64,000 nucleotides of DNA from Copromyces sp. CBS 386.78 (lineage: Eukaryota; Ascomycota; Sordariomycetes; Sordariales; Sordariaceae): contig MU839231.1 of assembly GCA_030685235.1 (NCBI GenBank), positions 1-64,000 of the forward strand. Direction: 5' to 3'. Each line of letters starts with the position of its first letter. Position 1 is the first letter of the stretch. The translations under genes were made by a program, and so were the position numbers. This document shows, piece by piece, positions 35,501 through 47,850 of the stretch. The notes under the pieces are model-generated. The model did not search any database and was not told the DNA's origin. It saw only the letters and a program-made list of their open reading frames with translations.

Positions 35501-38229
35501 GTTATAGGTAATAAGTAATAAGTAAGGAACTTAGTAGACTAGGACCTAATTAAAATTAAAATTCGATTTCGAATTTAAATTCTAATTCGAAAGCTAGTAA
35601 ACCAGCCAACTAGATATACTTTCGTACCCTTACGTAACTATAACCCCTAAGCAACCCAATTAAAACCGCAGATTAGTAATATAAGAATAGAAAAGAATTT
35701 ATATCCCCGTATACTACACAATAAAATATTAATTATTTAGTAGATATTTTAAAATTCGAATCTATAAAACTAATTATTCTAATATCGAAAAAATACTATT
35801 AATAAAATACAATTTCGGGGAAACAATACAATTCGTTCTATAATATGCATTTAAGTACGATAATCTAGAATTAACGAATATTATAGAAGACCTACGCCGA
35901 TAATACCTATCCTTATTTAATAAGGTTCTTTTATAAGAAGACTATAATGCTATTAAGGAAAGGGAAGAAAGAGCGGAGGCTATCGAATAATAAGAGACTT
36001 CTAAGATTTCGGCTAACTAATAACTAAAATTAGCGAATAATATAGATTATTTTCTACCGAGCGCTATTAATAAAATCGATAAAAATAAAATAGTAGCGAT
36101 TTATATAATTAACGAAGGAAAACGATTGCCCCGGCGTATAATATTCGAATAAATTTTAGCACTATAATAAAGATTTTATGTACGAGCCTACTAAAACGAA
36201 TATAATATACCCTCGATATTCTTACTATCCCTAATATAGAATAAGGCTTACTAATAATCCTGCAAATTTATATTTACAAATAAGTACGTACCCCTAATAA
36301 GTTCCTAGCGATTATTAATATTAATAAAAGTAATATACGAAGTAGGAATATTGTAATAATACTGGGTATTTATTCGAATTTAATATTATTTATATACTTT
36401 AATTGTCGTTTCTTATACTTATATTAAAATTATATCAGTAAATATATATCATTTGAAAGTATATACGATTCTACTTATTTAAAAAGTATTTTAAGCGCTA
36501 GCGGGCTATACGCTATCGAAATTACTGTCGTTAAAAAACTAGCTTACTCGCTAGCTAAAATCGTATATAAATAAAATATTAATTTCGCAATTATCTACTG
36601 CTACGCATACTTTAGTAAATTATATCTATTTAAATAGATTATACTATATAATAGTACGACTATCGACTACTAATATTAATTTAATAACGTATATAATACG
36701 CGCTAAATTAATAATAATCGAAAATAACGATTTTATTCCCGAAATGTAATACCTAATATTCAATAGTATTACTACCTCCTATAGTTATAGTATTAATATA
36801 TTTAATACCCTTCTATTTAATAATATACTAATATATAACTCGTACTAGGGCATTAAACGATTAATATATATTTAAATAGGGCGACTATATCTAATATAAA
36901 TCTAAGAGCAGAAGAACCCGATTTAACTATATCGATTACGTTTTTATATATAATATCGAAGATAACTACTAAGATAATAGATTTATTTTCATTATTATTA
37001 TCCGTATTAAATATACTAAATAACAATATCTATTACTAAATCTCGAAATTATAGATGAGGAAGACGACCCTATAATTATCGGCATTAACGCTATAATACT
37101 AATATACTTATATATAGTTCGTATAACTAGAGTAGGACTTATCTAGGTCGACTAGGATATATATACCTTTTAAAAACCGGTATTAATATTCAACGCCCTT
37201 AATAATCTATTCGCCTATAATAATATAACGATTTTACCCGTATTTTACCTTAAATTACAATACTTGCCTAGATATAATAAATATCTACATGAAAAGTATT
37301 AGTACCGGTATTTCGTCTATAAATTCTACGTTTAATTATAATATATTACACTAACTTCTCAATATATATACTATATACGGCGGCTAATATTAATAATGTT
37401 AATAATATTATTAGACTAATAATTATAGCCGTACTTTATACTGTTTATTGTAAGTATAAATTATATAAATATAGAAGTATAAGTTAATACTACAATAACT
37501 GTAATAAGCTGGCAAAAATAAAAACGTAAATGCCTAGCTATATATATACTTCCAACTACTAATACTAACCGTAATACTATAGAAACTAGTACATTCCCGC
37601 CGACCAATTTATACTATCCTATGTATTCGTATTAATATTCTGCCCTATGCCTCCAAAGAAATATAAATACGGTACTAACTATTCTATCCTATACTTTTAA
37701 AGAGATATAGATATAGTATTAATTAAGTGACAATACTATACCGGACCTTCGATCTGATTTCTAAACCGTACGGCCGGACTATAAGCATATATATACAATT
37801 AATAACCATTTAATAACCTTTCATCTCAATTTAGTATTTTAGGACGGATGTACGAGGGCATTGAGCGGAATTACCGGGAAGATAGTGGTCAATCATAAAC
37901 CCGCTTAATTACATATATTTATATTATTAATAGGAGGTCTATTAATAGTATAGGTTTTATAGGTTTACGCATATCGTATACCCGTCGTACAAATTTAAGC
38001 GCGCTACTATAGGATTCAATAACTAGCTTTCTTTCTTTTATTTTATTTTCTTCTCTTTTATTTTATATTTAACCGATTAATTTAATTAATAAATAGCAAT
38101 TGTAGTAATAGCTTCAATCGCCGTATATAAATAAGTACGACCGTACATCGGTATATATTTAATCTAATATACAATATACGATCGTATAACTATACTAGAA
38201 GCGTAACCGCTAGCGTAGTCCGTACTATA

Positions 38230-38400
38230 GCTGCAGCCGCGGTACTAGGGTCGCGGCTTAAATTGGGGATACGGTCTAAATTGGGGTTGCGGGGATTAGG
38301 GTCGCGGCCTAGATTAGGGTTACGGATTGGGGTTACGGATTAGGGTACCGGGATTGGAATACCGGAATTGCGGTACGGGGGGGGATTCGGGATTCGGGGT
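38230..38400 (+). repeat. Degenerate telomere-like minisatellite in element A
   Basis: Imperfect repeats of the form GGATTAGGGTTACGG and GGGTCGCGG. TTAGGG is embedded but the array is not a plain TTAGGG telomere. The reverse-complement form is at 41740-41945, inside element B. Confidence 0.6.
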
Positions 38401-38723
38401 TAGGACAGAATATAAATTACCAAATAAAATACCAACTATAAACGTAACGAGCCGTCTCCTATCCGTATATATAGTCCGTGCACAATTATTACTGCCTACC
38501 CGTACTAATCCAACGGTTCCAGCGCATACTTCAGGGGCCCAACGCCCAGGAACCGGAACCCCAAAATCCGACCAATTAGGAGCCTCCTTTAGCTAATAAG
38601 GCCTAGAGTTTTAACATAGCTTATAAAATCCAACATACCTTATTGTATATCTATATAACAAATATACACCATAGCATATCAAATTTCACAGGGCCTATTA
38701 CGCTCCTTATATTCCCGCTACGG

Positions 38724-39192
38724 TATAATATAATTCACACAACATTCGATCGGAATATTATAACTGCCCGGTTTGAGATGGAAGTGCGAGGCTTATCAGA
38801 CATCAAAGTTGTACGATAATAACCGAATGTCGACTACGAATGTCACATGCGTAAGAGGCCCAAAGCGTCGAAGGCATCGGGACACCGACATCCCGGCTCC
38901 ACGGTCCTTCTAGAAGACACTCCAGAACGTCGTCCTTTTCTGCCGGCCCGGCCACACGGCAAAGGCATGCCGACAGGAGGCAGGCAGTAACATCACTATG
39001 AAAATGAGGCGTGCAACCTGGATAGCCCTAGCCCTCAGCCTTGGAAATATTTTCCGGCCGATCGATCTTTTCTCCGAGCCCCTCCAGCTCCAGTCCCGCA
39101 CACAAAAGCTGTCTTCCTCAGCCGCTCCGGTCCCCTCAATACCGATCCATCGGATACTAACAATTGACAGCCTATATCGTCTAACAATCTAA
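38724..39192. other. Gene-free segment between element A and a MITE
   Basis: GC content returns to normal. No coding sequence is recognised. Confidence 0.5.
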
Positions 39193-39549
39193 AGTTGTGT
39201 TCGGTGACCTAGTAGACTAGTATTGTAAAGGTTGCATATATTGTTGATAGCCTGTAGCGAAATCGTTGTATAGTAATACAATAGTAAGGTAGTGCTTTCA
39301 TACTAGTATAAACATGGGGTTTAAAGCAGTATAAAAGCGAAGAAAGCAGTAAGATCTCCAACGATTTCTGGCCTTCTAATTAGTCAGATGCAGGCCATTG
39401 GGGGAGTTGGGGGAAGTGCAGCGACCTACATCAACTTGCAGATTTTTACTGGAAAACAGCCGAACGCAAAAATCACGGTAGTATACTATTGCTTACTGCT
39501 ATATAAACTTCCTTACTATTACTGGCATACTGGGTCACCGAACACAACT
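39193..39549. mobile_element. PIF/Harbinger-type MITE, copy 1
   Basis: About 357 bp with terminal inverted repeats of about 30 bp (AGTTGTGTTCGGTGACC and its reverse complement), flanked by TAA on both sides. TAA three-base duplications are typical of PIF/Harbinger elements. It is highly similar to 61152-61507; most differences are C/T or G/A transitions, with this copy the more AT-rich. Confidence 0.8.
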
Positions 39550-39669
39550 TAAAGGCGTGTTTAGGTATATTGCACGAGAAATCTCTTGCACGGTTGCACC
39601 AAGCACATCGACACAACAGCGAGTATCCGGCGTCAAGAGAGATTAGAACGCCAGCTGCAACAACGAACG

Positions 39670-40798
39670 ATGGCGGATAACAGGAAGAATCGTAACAAAG
39701 GTCTCATTGGAGATCTCCAGCACATAGACTGGGCAAGGGTCGTCGTCGTTGGCGACGATGAGGTACGCAATTTCCAAAAATTTCATAACCCGTACAGGCA
39801 CAGGACAGAAGCTGACTATAGTCTTGTTTTAGATCCCCGATCAGGACATGAATCCTGGCAACTGGGCCGACGAGGTGGTCGGACCTGCGCTTGATTTGGC
39901 GCCCGTTGCGCCTCATTATCCTACCTGTAATCTTGGCCCTGCTGCGGATAATTCCCAGCAATCGTTGGTCTATCAACAGGCCGGCTACCCTCACTTTCCT
40001 GATCTTTTTGTTGGCAATGGTGGTATTCCCAACGTTGCTGGTGGTCAACACAACTTCTTCCAGTCAATGACGGCTGCTACCGTCGCGAACATGAACGTCT
40101 CCATTCCATCCCTGGCTGCCACATCTAGTGGTCCGAACAACGTGCCCGTTCCAGCAGCTCCGAACGGAGATCCTTTTCACCTTCCTCAGCCAGTTGCCAA
40201 CCTCCAAGGCATCCCGGCTGCAGCCCACCCCGACGTTGCTCACCAGCAAAACCAAGCAACTCCCAACACACCACTCATCCCCCACCCGCAGGCGAACCAT
40301 CCCGCGGTACTCGAACTTGACCATCTTCACCCTCACCAGAACGTGGACGATCACATTAGGGCCGCTGCAGATGTCCTATTCGCAGCTCATCCACGTTGCC
40401 ACTACAAGTGGGTTGAGGCCGGTTTCGAACACCAATGCGAGAGTCACGCTTAGAAAGCAGGCTCGCGGAAGAAGCCGTGTCTATACCATGTGTGTAACAG
40501 GATCTCGGCAGAGACGAAGGTGACAATCCTGAAACGCTTCGCTAGGGGTGAAGGAACCTGCTCGGGGGACTACCGCTGGATGCCCCGCGAGACGGGAAAG
40601 CTTTGCGATCCGTGCAGGATAAAGGCCGTCCACAGGCGCGAAGCGGCACGCTCACGCCGGCTGGCAGCGGCAGCGGCTGTTGAAGCGGCAGCGGCTGTTA
40701 AAGCGGCAGCGGCTGCTCGGGCTGCTGCTGCGATGGTTGGTGATAATGGCCAGCCAGCTGCTTTGGCGGAGAGCGTTGCGTCTGAGCCGGAAATGTAA
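39670..40798 (+). CDS. Subgroup (iii) Cys-rich protein with module UAG; one intron
   Basis: Exon 1 (MADNRKNRNKGLIGDLQHID, 31 codons) joins in phase 0 across an intron at 39763-39832 (GTACGC, GCTGAC branch, TTTTAG). A P/N/A/Q-rich region follows, then the helix-like segment with NVDDHIRAAADVLFAAHPRC and HQCESHA. UAG at 40451-40453 is followed in frame by KAGSRKKPCLYHV, TILKRFARGEGTCSGDYRWM, CDPC and an alanine-rich tail to TAA, with no further stop for 115 codons. It is the only gene between the two 12-kb elements and has escaped RIP. The hairpin is GCU/AGC, with the closing pair changed from U-G or C-G to U-A. Confidence 0.75.
39763..39832 (+). other. Intron in the 39670 gene
   Basis: GTACGC donor, CTGAC branch, TTTTAG acceptor. 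The join keeps the frame (GDDE then IPDQD). Confidence 0.7.
40448..40458 (+). other. UAG recoding hairpin
   Basis: Stem GCU/AGC, loop UAGAA; UAG at 40451-40453. Three pairs, weaker than other copies. Confidence 0.6.
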
Positions 40799-41210
40799 CA
40801 TGATGCGAAGATGTTTGGACTCGCAGGAAAGGGGTTAGACTTAACAGGGTTTCAGACAGCAGATAGATGAGTTCAATATTGGTGAATGTTAGAACTCGTG
40901 TTATCACTTCCACTTGAAGTCACGTATAGTGTAGGCCGCATTCGCTCATGTTGGTGATGCCGAGAAGAGTGACTGGCTTGCCACATAAGGTAGGAAAAAC
41001 GATTTGAACTCCGAGGCTTGAGCTCTGGAATCTAGGTACGATGAAAGTGTTACGCTCACCAGGAGAGAAGACAAGGTGCGTTCCCAAGGACGTAGACACT
41101 CGACGATGTCAACTATGTGGAAGGAGGAAACCAACAGGAAATCATGCCGGATAGGAGGGGAGCGTTGAGCAAATGTAGCAAGAGGCATTCCGGACACATC
41201 GCCTTCAACA
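40799..41210. other. Intergenic
   Basis: No coding sequence is supported. Confidence 0.4.
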
Positions 41211-41417
41211 TTGTATAGAAAATACAGATGTTCTCACGAGTCTAACAGACACTGGCCCGCAAATATCGTCAATGGCTTGGTTCAACAGGCAGCGTTGTAC
41301 CAGATGTTCCTGGCCAACTGGCCCCATCCGCAGGGCATTGATGCTATGCCCCAGCAGCCGGTCTCTCATGATCAGATGGCTGCTCCTCACCAACAACAAA
41401 TGGCTGCTCCTCATCAC
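41211..41417 (+). pseudogene. 5' part of a subgroup (iii) gene split by element B
   Basis: Encodes a Q/H/P-rich stretch (MPQQPVSHDQMAAPHQQQ, MAAPHH) that fits directly onto the VAPATQHQVAPANQHQ continuation at 54150, 12.7 kb away. An ATG at 41304 is in frame. An earlier exon or start could lie upstream, since a CTAAC-AG is present near 41236-41241. The coding part ends at the sequence GTAAGG just before the element. Confidence 0.6.
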
Positions 41418-41739
41418 GTAAGGTACCGAAGCGGGAATATAGGGAGGTTGCATAGGGTTTGCGCCTGGCTTCAAGGGTCGGTTCGCATTAAAGCGAAGGC
41501 CAGCAGTATAGAGTTTGTACATTACCTACGGTTTGCAGATTTCCGAATATTTAATTGGTTAGATCCTTTTATCCGGTAAACGTACTAAAGCGAACCCTGA
41601 AGTATACGCTAAAACAGCCCGCTATAGGTTCCCGGCCTAGAATTGCGTAGCAATTAGGATTATAAGTATGTATAAACTATACTAATAGCCGGTACTACAG
41701 TATTAGCATTTTATTTAATATTTTACTACGACCCTAATC

Positions 41740-41945
41740 CGCGGCCTATTCTACGACCCTAATCCCGCTCCGTACCCTAATTCCGTAACCCTAATCTGTA
41801 CCCCAATCCGTACCCTAATTCCGTAACCCTAATCCCGCGACCCTAATCCTATAATTCTAATCCTACGACCCTAATCCGCAACTCTAATCCTACGACCCTA
41901 ATTCCGCGACCCTAATCCGCGACCTTAATCCCGCTCCGCACCGCA
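41740..41945 (-). repeat. Degenerate telomere-like minisatellite in element B
   Basis: Imperfect repeats of CCCTAATCCGCGA and CCCTAATTCCGTAA, the reverse complement of the array at 38230-38400. Confidence 0.65.
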
Positions 41946-44749
41946 ATTTATATACGGACTACGCTAGCGGTTTAGCGCCCCCCTTCCAATAGGCGGTTGT
42001 ACTTCTAATACGGTTGCATAACTAACTATATACCGAATTCAATACCTATACTAACGTACTATCGCAAATCGCTTACTATATACCGTACACTATACACCGG
42101 ATTAAATGCCCGCCCGCACAATCGCATAATATATAATAGAAATTATTACCACATATATACTACGAAGTATATTATAATATATAACGGAGGCAATATATTT
42201 ATCTATCGCTATAGAAATTAATAATTAAATACGACAATTATATATATAGAGAAAAATAAATGAATACGAATAAATATTTTACTAAAAAAAGAAAAAAAAA
42301 GAATATAAATAAATTTAAATATTATATTAAGAAAAGAAAGAAATTATATAAAAAATAATTAATTTACTATAATAAATCTATTACGTAACGCTATTAAGTT
42401 CGTTTGTATTATTTCGTTCGAAATTCATATATTTACGCTATAAATATTAAAATTATTAATATTTTAATTATAATAAGTATTTTAAATATAATACAAATAA
42501 TTATCAAATTACTAATTACAAATATAGGGTTTAAACTATATAGTCTATTATATATATTAATAACAAAAGTTAATTCGATTCGAAATAGGATAGAAAGTAA
42601 TAAGTACTAAACTTCAATTACCCGGAACTAATAGAAAGGTACATAGAGCCGCGGGCATACAATCTAATAATAATTAGCGGGTAATATTATATAGGTAAAA
42701 AAATAAGATAAAAGACTTCCAATATATATACGCATAGTATATATACCTTTTAACTCTATAAGCCTAATAAATTAATATATTTTTAGTACATTAACTTCTA
42801 TATTTCCACCTCGGTTAAAATACTCACCGTTATTTATAGCGCAATAATATAAAAGTTCGGATATTACTATACTATAACTATATCGTTAGGAAAATACAGT
42901 TAATAGTCTATATAAGCTACCGTATAGGGTATATATAGCCACAAATCAGTCAAATACTACCATAGGACAATACAAATTAATACGATTTATAGAAAGGAAT
43001 ACCAGTTATAATACCTATTACACATTATTTTATTACCAAATCTACAAATTATATAATCACCGTTGATTTATCGAATATCGCTATATACAATATTATTAAA
43101 ATATATAAACGTCCTAATCTACCTATACAAAGCCAATTCTATCTATATATACTATATACAAACACACCAGGCAAACTACTATTACTCCAATAATTAAAAA
43201 TTTATTTATTTCTTCTATAATTTCTAAGTCAAAAAGCGGGTATCGTATTCTAATCTATTTAATACGCGTAATAATAATAAAAATATACTTTTCATTACAA
43301 TTATAATTATTAAAATTATCTATCGATAAAATATAATCGATATAGGCAAATTTAACTTTCTTGGTACGGGTATAATATTAAATATAATCGCCATATTTAA
43401 ATATAAAACGTTTATAGGAAGCCTTAATATAATCTAATATATTAATATACTAATAAGGAAAATATACTATTCAATTTAATATACCTCAACGCTAATATAT
43501 TATATATTAATCCTATATAATAATATTATAACTTATAAAATAGATTAAAAAAATATAAAACAATTTATTTTCGGCTATTAATACCGTATTACGTATTATA
43601 TACGCCGTTAATTTAACGAAATAATATATATACTAGCCGTCGTTATTAATAAATTAACTAAAAGTTTACCGGTAGCGGCAATATATATTGAATACGGCGA
43701 TAAAATTTTAGGGCGCCAATTTTAAGGCATTTTATATATGGAAATCGGGCTTCGGAATATTGCGTTTTTAAAGTATCGGTATTATATAGCGTATATATAC
43801 GGCTATATCGGAATAAATTATATATATATAGAATTAAATTCTCTTTCGAATATAATAACCTAATTAATAAAAATCGATTAATTAAACAATCAATTAAATA
43901 AAGAATACTGAAATACTATTAATTTCAATTCTATTATTAGTATAATTACTACTTTCTAACGTAAATACTTTACATTACCTAATATAGAAATACTATCGGG
44001 TAAAAAACAAAGAAGATTAAACTTATTAGATTATTCGATTAAAGGTATATACTTATTTATAAACCCAAATTTACGATACTACTAAATAGCCTAGTCCTTT
44101 ATAATTATCGGGTAGAATAGCGGCTTACTATAATTATACCGGTATATATATCGAATAAAGTTCTACTAAACAAATATTATAATATCGCCCTAATTCAATA
44201 AAAGTAATTATTAGCCTCTATTAATAATATAGTAAAGTAGGATAGTACCGTCGGGTAGCTAATTAATAACTATTAATAATAGGTAGTCCTCGTCTACCGA
44301 TTAATCTATATTTTAAACGTAATTAATTAGTAATATTAAAACTTCTTAATTATTATTATCCTTCTTCTCTTCGCAGTCCGCGCACAATAATACTTAATTG
44401 AATAGGGTTAAGCACTTTTTAGCGAATTGTTAAAATTCCGCTATTAAGTCGGAATTTTATTCCTTATATACGTTACCCAATACTATATAGACCGTTTCTT
44501 AAAAATTAACCTTTATTAATAATACTTTTTCGATATTTAAATAATTCGTCTTGTATATTCGCTTCTTAAAATATTTATTAATTTATATATTAACTATTTA
44601 AATTAAAGTAAAGAGGGGATAGAATAGGATATAGGAATAGAATATAAATCCTCGTCCTTTATTTCTATTTTATAATATAGTACTACCGGGTTTTAACTAT
44701 ATTCCCGCCAATATAAATTATATACTACCTATATATACCTTTACAATTA

Positions 44750-47700
44750 TAGAGCTCTAAGAACCTAACCGGCTGATTTACCGATATATATTTTCGCTTA
44801 ATAATATATTATAATTAAACGGGATATTAAATTCTTCTATAACCGTTAGGAAATAAACTGTAATATAAATATTTAAACGTAATATTATATTTATATAATA
44901 TAGTAACTTCTTAGATTTAATGTTCTCTAGCGTATCTATATTAACGACCTCCATATTATCTAGCACGTTTAATACGGGCGAGCCAACTACTATTAACCTA
45001 TTAGAACCCCCTTTAGCGACGGATATATATAAATATAACTAATTAAATAAATACTATACTCGTTTAATAATATAGTCTATATTATTCCTATTTACCTTTA
45101 AAATAATCTTTCCTATTAAAACTATATAACTTTTTACAATTATAATTAAAGTTATAATAATACTCTAAATAGGGTCCTTATTATCTACCTCTATTTAATT
45201 ATAGAACCCTTTTTGTATATAATCCCTTATAAACTAATATAATATTAGAATAAATATAGAAATAATCTATTAATTATAATATAATATTTTATAATTAGTA
45301 AAATAATAAATTAATAATTATAGCCGCTTATATCTAGGGGGGTATAGCTAATAATAAAGCTGCAAAATATATTCTAGCTAGCTATCTATATTGAAGATTC
45401 TATTACAAAATAGGAAATATATTAAATTAATAAGGCTATTAAACTCCGAATATATTACGTCGATAGGCCGGGTAAGGATTAAATCTAGGGCAAGGGATAT
45501 TATAGTTAAAGCGGGATATAGCTCGTTAATTCCCTATTAGGTACCATATTTATTATAATTACTAGCTTTTTTAATACCGCCCTCCATTATTTATTATATT
45601 TCGAAGGTTTATATATAATAGCAATTATATATAATAATATCGAACTTAATTTATATATTTATATTTACTACCTTTTATCTAACATATATATAATAATAAT
45701 AATAAAACTTATTCGCTCGAAGACCTTTAAATCTATTATTTTTAATTTATTATAGCATATTACCAATATAATAAAGTAAGAAGGCGTACAACCGAACCTA
45801 CTCGTTATATATATCCGTTATTATACTGGCATTAAGGTCGTTTGTCGTCTTCTTTAATCCTTTAATAACGTTGGCGAAGTCTAATATATATAAACCCAAT
45901 ACTAATAGAAATATACTCTTAAGCCGGCGATACTCGTACTATTTTAAATTAATAGGACAAAAGTAAAAACCTATTAATATACGATATAAATTCCGGAAAA
46001 TACTAAAATTATTAATAAAATTAATATATAAGAATAAAATAATACGGGGTATACCGGGCTTAATATTATTTTTATCCTATTTCTAAGCGAAGGTTTCCCT
46101 TCCGAAATATTTAAATTCTATCTCTACACGGATTAAATAAATATAGTATATTTGTATAAGATTATTTAGATTTCTATACTTGTCGATTATACGCCGTATT
46201 ATATAATACTACTATTCCGGGTCCTAAAAGCGATAAAATATAGGGGTATCGTATTTCGGGAAGAGAGTCGGCTTTTTATTTAATTATATAGCCGGATCTT
46301 CGTAGTCTTCGCTAAAATATCGATTAATATAAACGTTACCCGGTACTTATATATATTATAAATTCGGAAATATATATTAATATAATTGTAAAGATTAGCT
46401 CCCTTATCTCTTACAATAGTATAAACTCTTCTAAATCGTCTAAGCCAATATTTACTTACTTAGTACTATATTAGTAAGCCTCCTATATCTATAGGCATAA
46501 TTTGTCGGAATTACTAGCCCGAATATAAAATTAATTATAATAATCAAATCCAATATTATATACCCTAGTAATATAAAAGCCTTATATAGGGATAATAAAA
46601 TTATTTAAATCTTTATAATCTATTTTATATACTAGTAATTAATAATCGTCCTTAGCGTAACGGTAATATACCTAGTCGGATAGGAAAATAATAAGGCCTT
46701 TTTCAGTGCCCCCACTTTCTAAAAGTAGGATTACGTAAGCATAATACTTATTCGTCGTATATATAGATAATAACTACGTATAAAATTCGAAAAATTCGTT
46801 TAATATATTTACGAAATATTTTAGTTTTAAATAGGCCTATATCCTAATATTTAAAATAATTAAATTTTTAAATACCGAAATAAGATTAAAAAACGTTAAC
46901 GGCTATATAAATAGTAATATATCGACGTCTATATTTATATTTTCCGAATTCTTTTCTTTCTACTTCTTTTTTATTTTTTCGGCTTAAACTTATAATCGTT
47001 CTACTTACTTTACTACCTCCCTTACTTTTTTACTAATTTTATTTCTTTATTATATAACGGCGTTAGTAGCCTAAATTACCTTCCTCGTCGCTTTTACTAC
47101 TTCTTCTTTAGCTTTTATCGCTTCGAATTTCCATTATACGTCCTCCTTTAAATTAAGCGGTAAAAAGGGCATCTTAATTGGATTTATTAAAATTTAAACC
47201 TTTCGTATATTTATTATTAATAAATAGTCCCGTATCCTATTTACTAAAGTCGATAACTATTATAATAATATTTAAATTGAACGAAGTATATTACTATTAT
47301 TATTTTAAACTATACTTAGGATTTCCCGTAATATATCACAATTATTATAATTAAAACCCTTTAAATCGGCAAAGGTTATTAACGCCTTTTCGAATATAGA
47401 TATTTAAATAAATTTATTTTAATACGTAACGAACAATATAGATAGATTGTCCTTATTATTTAATCGAATAGGGCGTTGTAGAATAGTATTATCTTCGACG
47501 TTGATTTAATTACTGGCGTCGTCCTCCTCCGGCTTAAGAACGAATAATACGGATTCTTCTAGTATAACTTAAATATAATCTTTGTAATCGCTAGTACTAA
47601 ATATATTATTAATGTCCAAGTTAGTACTAAATATACTAACTTATATTATAATACCGTTAATATTATCTCTTTTATAAAAATTATTAATATTGATAATTAT

Positions 47701-47850
47701 TAAAATAAATATTAATATATAAATATAATCGGTATTATAATACTAAAATTAACTTTCGTTATTATTAAAATCGAAAAACGAATTCGAACCCTAACCGAGC
47801 GAATTAACATTTATATTAAACGAGCGCGGACTACCAATATATTTAAAATT
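44750..47850 (-). pseudogene. KDZ-type transposase remnant in element B
   Basis: On the minus strand, 44966-44778 encodes RLNIYITVYFLTVIEEFNIP and NILLSENIYR, homologous to the C-terminal motif of the element A transposase. More of the enzyme should extend to higher coordinates. The outer limit is estimated from the layout of copy A and is not seen directly. Confidence 0.4.

Larger units (their letters stand above)
26698..38723. mobile_element. 12-kb KDZ-type DNA transposon, copy A, RIP-degraded
   Basis: Ends CCGTAGCGGGAA with TA on both sides. Terminal inverted repeats extend at least 150 bp: 26760-26850 is matched by the reverse complement of 38575-38640. The interior is about 70-75 percent AT with TA-rich dinucleotides and stops every few codons, many at CAA or CAG to TAA or TAG positions, which is the RIP signature. 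Traces of a transposase (32640-35500, plus strand) and of a coiled-coil protein on the other strand (28042-28605) remain. No intact gene is expected. Minor open frames inside are chance or relics. Confidence 0.75.

Noticed and set aside
38230..41945. A true telomere or chromosome end
   Set aside because: The repeats are irregular, internal, and present in both element copies in opposite orientation, with normal gene sequence beyond.
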